Positions 6,334 to 12,009 of a DNA stretch of 12,009 bases are shown one piece after another (positions within the stretch are counted from its first letter, which is position 1; every line of letters begins with the position of its first letter). Below the pieces are notes generated by a model. That model had not been told where the DNA came from. It was given only the letters and a program-made list of their open reading frames with translations, and made no database searches. Location of the stretch: assembly GCA_016296985.1 (NCBI GenBank), contig JAEDHM010000037.1, forward strand, positions 1 to 12,009, written 5' to 3'. The stretch is from Clostridia bacterium (lineage in GTDB: Bacteria > Bacillota > Clostridia > Christensenellales > CAG-1252). Made by a program: the position numbers and the translations under genes.

Positions 6334-7449
6334 ATGAACGAGGAAAACTACACGCAAACTCCTACTGAAGAGGCAAGGAATAGGGCGGCTGAAAAAAAGG
6401 AAACTTCGGTTGTAAAGTGTCCAAACTGTGGCGCCGACTTGCACTACGACCCCGAAGGGCTGTGCTTAAAATGTTCCCATTGCGACACCACCGTTGCTAT
6501 TTCGGGAACAAGGGCAGGCGAGGTGTTTTTCGATGCGTTGCCTGAAGAAGATCCCTTTGATATTCAAGCAGGAGGAAGCGCTTATCGTTGTCAAAACTGT
6601 GGCGCCGACACCGTTTATCAAGGCTATGATATCGCTCCCTGTTGTCCCTTTTGTGGCGCAAGCAATATCGTAAAGCAAGAATATATCCCCGGACTTCGCC
6701 CTACGGGAATATTGCCCTTCTCTCGCAGTAAGGAAGATATCATTCCCTACTACAAACAATGGATTAAGAAAAAAGCGTTTAGTCCAAACAAATTGAGGAA
6801 AAACTTTAAAGCGGACCAAGTGCAAGGTGTTTACCTTCCCGTCTTCACCTTTGACAGTTTGGCTCATACAAACTACCGTGGTCGCTTGGGTAAAAGGCGC
6901 ACTCGTACCGTTCATCGCGACGGCAAAACTTACACTGAAACCTATACCGAATGGTTTCACGTTTCGGGATCACTAAGTAGAAAAGTCGACGACTTGTTGG
7001 TTGAGGCGTGCGATTCCCTCAACCAAAAAGAAATGGACGAAATTTCTCCTTTCGATACAAACAACGCGGTACAATTTGATTCCTCTTACTTTGTGGGATT
7101 TAAGGCAACACGCTACAATCGTGGTCTAAACGAATCTTGGAGTATAGCAAAGGATATCGTTGACGGTTGGCTTTATTCAGAGGTAATACGTATGTATAAC
7201 GCCGACGTGGTCGACTATATCCACCTTGACACTCATCACTTTGAAACCAGTTACAAATATCTTTTAGTACCCGTATGGATGTGTTCTTACACCTACAGGA
7301 AAAAGCGTTACGGTTTCATCATCAACGGACGAAGCGGAAAGGTTTCGGGCAAAGCGCCTAAATCACCTTGGAAGGTTGGCGGTTTGGTGTTTGGCATACT
7401 GGCCTTTATCGCTTTCGTAGTCGTAATGGTATATTTTTTTGGCGGGTAA
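6334..7449 (+). CDS. Double zinc-ribbon membrane protein (YdjG-like, TFIIB-type zinc ribbon)
   Basis: This 371-aa protein begins with a polar, charged tail (1-25), then a zinc ribbon with C29/C32 and C47/C50, and a second with C86/C89 and C104/C107 (C44 and C103 are extra). A central domain of about 220 residues follows, with the YdjG-type segment GLRPTGILPFSRSKEDIIPY and YLLVPVWMCSYTYRKKRYGF near its end. One transmembrane helix (about 348-369) lies at the extreme C-terminus, so the ribbons and central domain are probably cytoplasmic and tail-anchored. In B. subtilis, YdjG acts with YdjH, YdjI and the PspA homologue YdjF. The gene pairing here (SPFH protein followed by this one) supports homology. 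An in-frame TTG at 6328 overlaps the SPFH stop; the ATG at 6334 is chosen. The ribosome binding site is weak (GGTAAGAG), so translation probably depends on coupling. Confidence 0.8.
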   Translation: MNEENYTQTPTEEARNRAAEKKETSVVKCPNCGADLHYDPEGLCLKCSHCDTTVAISGTRAGEVFFDALPEEDPFDIQAGGSAYRCQNCGADTVYQGYDIAPCCPFCGASNIVKQEYIPGLRPTGILPFSRSKEDIIPYYKQWIKKKAFSPNKLRKNFKADQVQGVYLPVFTFDSLAHTNYRGRLGKRRTRTVHRDGKTYTETYTEWFHVSGSLSRKVDDLLVEACDSLNQKEMDEISPFDTNNAVQFDSSYFVGFKATRYNRGLNESWSIAKDIVDGWLYSEVIRMYNADVVDYIHLDTHHFETSYKYLLVPVWMCSYTYRKKRYGFIINGRSGKVSGKAPKSPWKVGGLVFGILAFIAFVVVMVYFFGG

Positions 7450-7470
7450 ACCGCAAAGGAGCATTTATAT

Positions 7471-7674
7471 ATGAAATTCACAGCTGACATGACAATTGGC
7501 GAAGTTATCAGAAACGCAAAAGATCCTATGAAACTTCAAGCAGTATTCCTTTCTGTTGGAATGCATTGTTTGGGTTGCGCAATGGCAAGGGGCGAAACCG
7601 TTGCTGAAGCAGCTCAAGTTCACGGTCTTGACGTAAACGAACTCGTAGCAAAACTTAACGAAGCAAACGAATAA
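7471..7674 (+). CDS. DUF1858 small redox protein (CxxC)
   Basis: This 67-aa protein is a complete DUF1858 domain, the family also called hybrid-cluster-protein-associated redox disulfide domain. The hallmark is MTIGEVI at the N-terminus, then GMHCLGCAMARGETVAEAA with C33 and C36, and a helical tail. The two cysteines suggest a thiol/disulfide or metal-binding role, but no reaction is proven for the family. AAGGAG at 7456-7461, nine bases before the ATG, gives it its own strong ribosome binding site, so it may be made in excess over its neighbours. It lies 21 nt after the zinc-ribbon gene and 2 nt before the ectodomain gene. No hybrid cluster protein gene is present, so its place in this operon is unusual. 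Confidence 0.88.
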   Translation: MKFTADMTIGEVIRNAKDPMKLQAVFLSVGMHCLGCAMARGETVAEAAQVHGLDVNELVAKLNEANE

Positions 7675-7676
7675 TA

Positions 7677-10121
7677 ATGAAAAAACTTTGCTTTTCCCTT
7701 GTGATTATCGCAATTTTGTTATCGGCGATTTTCTTTGCCGATACTTTTGCTTTTGCCGAGGAAAAAGCAACTCTTGATCCCACCTGTGTTTACAACGGTC
7801 AAGACTACGTCGACTTTTCAAGTCCGATAAAAGAATTGGCGGTATCCTCATCATATACCGTTGCCTTGCTTAATTCTGCTAAGGTTACGTATATAGGGGA
7901 AGAGGTAGGCGAATTGTCCTTGACAACCATAAACGCAGGTGAGACTTTTTCTTTTGAGGAAACACAACTTTTCCACTTGGGGATTTTGGATAAAACTCTT
8001 GCAGTTTCAGCAAGCAATCATTTATTTGCCTATTCCCTTGAAAAAGGAGAGTGGAGTCAAGTTGTTTTGCCGGAAACCTTTGGGGAAATCAAAGATATCG
8101 CCACCGATTACGACAACGATAAACTTGTGGTTACCGACGGAAGGTATATCAAAAACTTTGCGTTAAAAGAGGGCGTACTATCCGAAATAGAGAAAGAAAG
8201 TTTCGACGCTCAAATGACGGGATATACCGTTGACGAAATCCTTGCAGTGGGAAACTTTACCGTAGGGGAAAACACCGAAAGAAGGGTATACTTCAAGGAC
8301 AATTCCGCCCCTTCAAGGGATATGCTCTATTTGGTAAATTCTATATTGCTAAAATGTCAAGGGAATTATTTGATGGACAACCAAAGTTATTATCCCACCG
8401 CTTCTGGTATTCACTTGTTTGACAACGGTACCATTTCTTTTTATCAAAACAACGATTTTACCGTTCAACCTCAAAATGTACTTGAAGCTCAAGCCGAGCC
8501 CAACGACCAAACTCTTGGTGAAATATCCGCTTATTGCTTTTTTGAGGATAAAATTTTCATAGCGGACAATGGGTATAATGCCATAAAGATTTTCTCTCAA
8601 AGCGATTATTCCTATCAAAAAATGTACGGCAGTTGGGGTACTTCCCAAAGTCGTTTGAATCATCCCACCTCTTTGTCGGGAAACGGAGACCTTTGGGTTG
8701 TTACCGACAGCGGAAACAAACGATTGATTGCCTTTCAAGGAGATACAGTCTCAATCACTCCCGAGGTATCTTCTTCTCTTTCCGCAGTTTCTACAAGTCA
8801 AGAAATTTTCCATTGTGAAAAAGGCGAAAAAACTTTGTATTCATCTTCAGGGGAAAATTATTCATTTGATTTGGGTATTTCTGCAATTTGCGCAGGGGAT
8901 AACGGAATTTTCGTGGCATGTGGTCAAAGTATATTCGTCAAAGGTAACGATGGAAATTTCACGCCCTACGCTACCGCTGACAGTACTGTAATTTCTTTGA
9001 CTTCAAACGGAAAAGTATTGTACGTCTTGACAAGCGAAGGGATAAGTTTATATCACGCAGGTGAAAAAATCCTTAGTGTTAATCAGGAAAATTGCATTGA
9101 TTTACTTTGCGACTATCACGGAAATTTATACCTACTCCAAAGCAACGCCATAATCCGTTTTGCTCGTCACCTCAAGGGCTTTGATACAGGAGAAATTTAT
9201 CCTTTGTCGGTAACAGATGCAAAAGATTTTGCTTTTGCTTGCGACAAGATTTTTATCCTAAGCGATCATCGCGCCTATACTTTGGAAAAGAAAGATATAG
9301 GTTTTTCTACCGCTTCCGCCTTTAATCCCTCAAGTAACGTTGAGTTGCCTGCAACAATTATCAAGGCGAAAGAGGATTTGACCGTATATTCTCAACCCGA
9401 CTGTTTCCACGATATATCTATGTTGAAACAAGGGGACAAGGCTTTCGTCCGCACAACGGTTACTTACGACGGTCAAGACTATTTGTACCTTGAAACTACC
9501 AAGGGATTGTTCTATCTTCCTAAAAGCGGACTTAACGTCGACTATTTGTCTTCAGGTGAAGCGGATATAAAATACGGAAAAGCAACCATTGGTACGGTAT
9601 CAATTTATCCCTATCCTTCAACCTCGGCCCAAACAATTCCCGTTGTCAGCGGACTTGGAAAAGAAGATATTATCGAGGTAATTGCTCTCGTTGCCCTAGA
9701 CGGTAAAGATGATGCTTGGGGATGGTACGAGGTAAAATTCGGCGAGTATCAAGGATTCCTTCCTACCTCATCTCTTTCCGAAGCGGTAAAGGTTGAGGAA
9801 ATCAATCGTAAATACTACAAAATCAACGTTAGCCATTTGGGCGAGCATATTCCCGTTTACAAAAGTCCCGACCACACCTCCGAGGTAGTGCATACCCTTT
9901 ACGACGGTAAGCGTGTTGAGATGCGTGAAGAAATTAACCTAAACTCTGAATACAGTCGAATTTGGATTGACGGCGAGGCATGTTACGTAAAAACTTGCTA
10001 CCTCACAAACAAAGTGTTGACAGAGGTGCAAACTATGGCTTTGATTTTGTTTGCCGTGGTATTTATGGGTGGGGTAATAACCGCATTGCTATTTTTCAGT
10101 CTGAAACAACGTAAAAAATAA
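7677..10121 (+). CDS. Secreted, C-terminally membrane-anchored protein with beta-propeller-like and SH3-like domains
   Basis: This 814-aa protein has a signal peptide (1-27, cleavage probably after AFA at 25-27) and a single C-terminal membrane helix (about 787-808) followed by SLKQRKK, so nearly all of it faces outside. Residues about 50-545 consist of repeated beta-rich units. Two of them resemble NHL propeller blades: IFIADNGYNAIKIF (from about 294) and VVTDSGNKRLIAF (from about 341). Residues about 561-624, 633-702 and 715-778 look like three divergent SH3-like modules, with LTVYSQPD, VSIYPYPSTSAQ and IPVYKSPDHTSEVV at their RT-loop-like starts. Bacterial SH3 modules often bind peptidoglycan peptides or proteins. 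The start overlaps the previous stop region (TAATAATG) with no clear ribosome binding site, so translation is coupled. I do not recognise a named family; a surface sensor or scaffold partner for the YdjG/YdjI-like proteins is inference. Confidence 0.8.
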   Translation: MKKLCFSLVIIAILLSAIFFADTFAFAEEKATLDPTCVYNGQDYVDFSSPIKELAVSSSYTVALLNSAKVTYIGEEVGELSLTTINAGETFSFEETQLFHLGILDKTLAVSASNHLFAYSLEKGEWSQVVLPETFGEIKDIATDYDNDKLVVTDGRYIKNFALKEGVLSEIEKESFDAQMTGYTVDEILAVGNFTVGENTERRVYFKDNSAPSRDMLYLVNSILLKCQGNYLMDNQSYYPTASGIHLFDNGTISFYQNNDFTVQPQNVLEAQAEPNDQTLGEISAYCFFEDKIFIADNGYNAIKIFSQSDYSYQKMYGSWGTSQSRLNHPTSLSGNGDLWVVTDSGNKRLIAFQGDTVSITPEVSSSLSAVSTSQEIFHCEKGEKTLYSSSGENYSFDLGISAICAGDNGIFVACGQSIFVKGNDGNFTPYATADSTVISLTSNGKVLYVLTSEGISLYHAGEKILSVNQENCIDLLCDYHGNLYLLQSNAIIRFARHLKGFDTGEIYPLSVTDAKDFAFACDKIFILSDHRAYTLEKKDIGFSTASAFNPSSNVELPATIIKAKEDLTVYSQPDCFHDISMLKQGDKAFVRTTVTYDGQDYLYLETTKGLFYLPKSGLNVDYLSSGEADIKYGKATIGTVSIYPYPSTSAQTIPVVSGLGKEDIIEVIALVALDGKDDAWGWYEVKFGEYQGFLPTSSLSEAVKVEEINRKYYKINVSHLGEHIPVYKSPDHTSEVVHTLYDGKRVEMREEINLNSEYSRIWIDGEACYVKTCYLTNKVLTEVQTMALILFAVVFMGGVITALLFFSLKQRKK

Positions 10122-10170
10122 AAAGACTGCACGCTTCTCCCCAAAAGGATTGCGACAACGCAGTCTTTTT
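10121..10170. terminator. Bidirectional intrinsic terminator after the SPFH operon
   Basis: AAAAGACTGC (10121-10130) pairs perfectly with GCAGTCTTTT (10160-10169) around a 29-nt loop. T-tracts follow on the plus strand (TTTTTTTA) and on the minus strand (TTTTATTTTTTAC). It serves the operon ending at 10121 and probably the convergent metallophosphoesterase gene ending at 10290. Nothing else is seen in the remaining 120 bases of this gap. Confidence 0.75.
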
Positions 10171-10289
10171 TTATAGGTATTTTATAAATAATCGATGGAA
10201 AAATTTTCTTCTCTTCAATTGTAAAACATTGTAAGTGTTCCGGCTTTATTCACAAGGTATTGAGAAACAGGCTATAGCGTAGAAAATAT

Positions 10290-11546
10290 TTATTTAATGC
10301 CTCTTACAACGCTTGTTCCTTTTCCGTTAAGGATTTGTTCCGCAAGGTCGTAATCAATGGCAATTTCGCTGTATTTGCTCAAACTGTCCTTTGCGATATA
10401 GGGAGTAATCGTCCATTGTCCATTGGGCTTAATCTCAACCACAGTACCCCCTCGAGTGTCGCCAAAGGTGTCAACTTGCGTAAAGTCGTAAAGGCTATAT
10501 CCCGTACTTAGGGGGGATGCTTTTTCCCTTGTGCTACGGTAGTAGGCGTTAAGAGAGGTGTGTTGCACCATGGTCATTCTTATCCCTTGATAGGTAACCG
10601 AAAAATCGTTGCTATGGTAATGCCCAAAGAAGGTGGCTTTCGTACTGCCGATTTCCACAAGGGTTTGAAAAAAGTCGTCGGTGTAGGGGAGCATTTCCTC
10701 AACCATGTTTCCGTAGTGGTATTGAACTTCGTTGTTGCCTAAAAGGTATTCATTCATTGCCCAACTACATTGGGGAAAGGGGACGTGAGCCATAAGCATT
10801 GACTGTACCACTTGATCCTTGTTTCGGTTTTTGCCGTATTCCATATCCGAAAGGCGGTTTATATTTTCAATATACCAATTTGTTTGAGCGCTTGTTTTTT
10901 GGTGGAAATAGGTAGAATTTTCAAAATCCGAAACGGTGTCCATACAACAAAGGGTATTGATCAGTTTGCCCTTTTTATCTCTAAAATTGACGAAATAGTT
11001 TCCTAGCGTGCCTTCTTCTTCAACGTCGCCTTCACGAAGCAAACAATGGTCGAATTCGCTTAAAATATCAAGGGTTTCTTCCTTGCTTGACTGAAGCCCA
11101 AGGGAAACGTAACTTGTTTCGCTATCGTGATTTCCGAAAACGGGCGCCCAGTAAACTCCAAGGCGTTCAAAAAGGTCGCCAAAAGCACGAATATCCTCGT
11201 CATTGTCAATTCCTCTTGATGCGATCAAATCGCCGGCAAGGGCTACCAAATCAGGTTTAGTATCCTCAATAAGGTATTCCATAAGTTTGAACGTATCCTC
11301 ATTTGTCGAGCCTAAAACTGCATGACTGTTGTAATATCTGTCAATTTGAGGGTCGGCAAGGAATAAAATTTTAAACCCGTCGCCCTCTTCGTCATAAAAG
11401 GTGTGATAGCCGTCTTGGGAGAATTCGCAAGGTGTAAAACTTGAATGGTGAACAAAACTATCCTCTTTGCAGGCTGAAAAAAGGAAGGTAGACAAAAGGC
11501 AGGTGAATATAAGGATTATTGAAAACACAAAACTAACTTTTTTCAT
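10290..11546 (-). CDS. Calcineurin-like metallophosphoesterase, lipoprotein
   Basis: This 418-aa protein is a two-metal phosphoesterase of the Dcr2/purple-acid-phosphatase-like group, anchored outside the membrane. Residues 1-26 form a lipoprotein signal peptide ending in FSAC (lipidated C26; the -3 residue Phe is slightly unusual). The metal-binding motifs are in order: D65-P-Q67 (LADPQID), G105-D106, G138-N-H-D141, H254 (MAHVP) and G308-H-Y-H311. Gln replaces the common His in the first motif, as in other DPQ-type members. The substrate is unknown; phosphodiesters or phosphomonoesters at the cell surface are plausible. The ATG at 11546 follows AAAGGGGGTGG. An in-frame TTG further upstream (11594) lies in the promoter and is rejected. 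It has its own promoter and no operon partner. Confidence 0.87.
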   Translation of the reverse strand: MKKVSFVFSIILIFTCLLSTFLFSACKEDSFVHHSSFTPCEFSQDGYHTFYDEEGDGFKILFLADPQIDRYYNSHAVLGSTNEDTFKLMEYLIEDTKPDLVALAGDLIASRGIDNDEDIRAFGDLFERLGVYWAPVFGNHDSETSYVSLGLQSSKEETLDILSEFDHCLLREGDVEEEGTLGNYFVNFRDKKGKLINTLCCMDTVSDFENSTYFHQKTSAQTNWYIENINRLSDMEYGKNRNKDQVVQSMLMAHVPFPQCSWAMNEYLLGNNEVQYHYGNMVEEMLPYTDDFFQTLVEIGSTKATFFGHYHSNDFSVTYQGIRMTMVQHTSLNAYYRSTREKASPLSTGYSLYDFTQVDTFGDTRGGTVVEIKPNGQWTITPYIAKDSLSKYSEIAIDYDLAEQILNGKGTSVVRGIK

Positions 11547-11565
11547 AGCCACCCCCTTTGATAAA

Positions 11566-11594
11566 AGTATATCACCGCTTTTTCTGTTTTGCAA
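11566..11594 (-). promoter_or_regulatory. Promoter of the metallophosphoesterase gene
   Basis: On the minus strand TTGCAA (11594-11589) and TATACT (11571-11566) are separated by exactly 17 nt. Transcription would start near 11559, at the edge of the ribosome binding site (11559-11549), giving a very short leader. Confidence 0.7.
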
Positions 11595-11731
11595 TACCGA
11601 AGATTTCTAAAATAGGGGAAATTTTTAGAAAAATAGGGTGAGATCTTTTCCTACAGTCAAACGAAAAACAAAAAGGATACATAAATAAAAAAGTTAATAG
11701 GAAAATAAATAAATTTTTTACCTTAAAACAC

Positions 11732-11760
11732 TAGACAAAGAGGAATAAAGTATGTAAAAT
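11732..11760 (+). promoter_or_regulatory. Promoter of the tRNA-Pro gene
   Basis: TAGACA (11732-11737) and TAAAAT (11755-11760) are 17 nt apart, each one mismatch from consensus. A start near 11767 leaves about 6 nt of 5' leader before the tRNA. A perfect TATAAT at 11760-11765 is also present but lacks a -35 and lies very close to the gene. The rest of the gap from 11595 is A-rich and holds no gene. Confidence 0.65.
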
Positions 11761-11772
11761 ATAATGCGTTGA

Positions 11773-11849
11773 CTGGGTGTGGCGCAGCTTGGTAGCGCGC
11801 TTGAATGGGGTTCAAGAGGCCGGAGGTTCAAATCCTCTCACCCAGACCA
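11773..11849 (+). tRNA. tRNA-Pro (anticodon GGG), with encoded CCA
   Basis: A complete cloverleaf can be drawn. The acceptor stem is CTGGGTG (11773-11779) with CACCCAG (11839-11845), seven perfect pairs. The D stem is GCGC/GCGC (11782-11785, 11795-11798). The anticodon stem is CTTGA/TCAAG (11800-11804, 11812-11816) around the loop ATGGGGT, with anticodon GGG at 11807-11809 and G37 next to it. The T arm is GGAGG with CCTCT around TTCAAAT. The discriminator is A73 (11846), followed by CCA (11847-11849). C1:G72 with A73 and G37 are recognised bacterial proline identity features. It reads CCC and, by wobble, CCU. Confidence 0.95.
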
Positions 11850-11850
11850 A

Positions 11851-11883
11851 AAAAGTCGTATCAATAAGATACGACTTTTTTTA
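11851..11883 (+). terminator. Intrinsic terminator of tRNA-Pro
   Basis: A perfect 12-bp stem (AAAAGTCGTATC 11851-11862 with 11868-11879) with a 5-nt loop and a T-rich tail begins two bases after the encoded CCA. Confidence 0.85.
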
Positions 11884-11884
11884 T

Positions 11885-12009
11885 CCATTACGGAGTAATG
11901 GCATATCATCACGCAACTTGTTTGCGTGCATATCATCAAAAAGAGCGAGAAAAGCGCTCTTTTTTGCATATCATCACGCTTTAGCGTGTATTAAACTCCG
12001 TAATGATGA
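11885..12009. repeat. Composite multi-hairpin repeat element (may continue past the window)
   Basis: About 120 bases are organised as an outer inverted repeat with three inner hairpins. The outer arms are CATTACGGAGT (11886-11896) and ACTCCGTAATG (11995-12005), 11 bp perfect. The left arm also sits in a local hairpin, CCATTAC-GGA-GTAATGG (11885-11901). Inside, GCATATCATCA occurs exactly three times (11901-11911, 11928-11938, 11966-11976). Each copy runs into a hairpin: CACGCAA/TTGCGTG (11910-11928), AAAAAGAGCG/CGCTCTTTTT (11938-11964) and CACGCT/AGCGTG (11975-11988). The hairpins differ in sequence while the joints are identical. There is no coding capacity. It resembles a non-autonomous palindromic element (MITE-like) or a structured RNA; I cannot name the family. 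Its right end is cut or reached at the window edge. Confidence 0.8.

Noticed and set aside
6013..6444. Antisense frame of 143 codons across the SPFH/zinc-ribbon junction
   Set aside because: Its composition (Ala/Pro-rich) is an echo of the linker and ribbon codons on the opposite strand, with no start signal.
8349..8738. Antisense frame of 129 codons inside the 814-aa gene
   Set aside because: There is no ribosome binding site and no recognisable domain, and it lies wholly inside a well-supported gene.
10170..10289. Regulatory RNA or small gene between the operon and the metallophosphoesterase gene
   Set aside because: I found no promoter, stable hairpin or start codon with a ribosome binding site in this AT-rich stretch.
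11760..11765. TATAAT directly before the tRNA as its -10 box
   Set aside because: It is only 7 bases from the mature 5' end and lacks a -35 at the right distance; TAGACA plus TAAAAT with a 17-nt spacer fits better.
11885..12009. CRISPR array
   Set aside because: The 11-base repeats are too short, the spacing is irregular (27 and 38 bases between starts), and the intervening sequences are self-complementary hairpins, unlike spacers.

Overview
The window looks like chromosomal DNA of a low-GC Gram-positive bacterium, most likely an anaerobic member of Clostridia (Bacillota). This rests on AT-rich intergenic DNA, strong AGGAGG-type ribosome binding sites, near-consensus sigma-A promoters, lipoprotein signal peptides, a DUF1858 redox protein, and Bacillus YdjG/YdjI-like zinc-ribbon and SPFH proteins. 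No 16S gene or other firm taxonomic marker is present, so the assignment is an inference. There is no prophage, insertion sequence, transposase or CRISPR array. No gene-free stretch exceeds 300 bases.

Layout. The left end (2-295) is the 3' part of a MazG-type nucleotide pyrophosphohydrolase. Next comes a membrane-anchored XRE-type regulator with a C-terminal zinc ribbon (396-998). A bidirectional terminator (1062-1092) separates it from a convergent M1-family metallopeptidase lipoprotein (1106-2566, minus). That gene is divergent from a thioredoxin reductase (2653-3549), and the two appear to share overlapping back-to-back promoters. The trxB-to-PRC-barrel gap (3550-3772) holds two mutually exclusive hairpins, a near-consensus promoter and a strong plus-strand terminator, so it may encode a small RNA of about 100 nt. 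A PRC-barrel protein (3773-4468, minus) is divergent from a stand-alone DEDDh exonuclease (4603-5193).

The main block is a probable four-gene operon (5276-10121): an SPFH protein with two zinc ribbons (YdjI-like), a double zinc-ribbon membrane protein (YdjG-like), a 67-aa DUF1858 CxxC protein, and an 814-aa secreted, membrane-anchored protein with a beta-propeller-like ectodomain and SH3-like modules. The spacings are 2, 21 and 2 nt, with a promoter at 5188-5216 and a terminator at 10121-10170. YdjG and YdjI work in envelope stress in Bacillus subtilis, linking PspA to the membrane. The operon could therefore be a membrane-surveillance module with an extracellular sensor, but no PspA is visible here.

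The right end has a metallophosphoesterase lipoprotein (10290-11546, minus) with its own promoter, then a complete tRNA-Pro(GGG) gene with its own promoter, encoded CCA and terminator. Directly after it lies a striking composite repeat (11885 to the window end): an 11-bp inverted repeat enclosing three different hairpins, each preceded by an exact copy of GCATATCATCA. This modular, transposase-less element is the most unusual DNA feature in the window.
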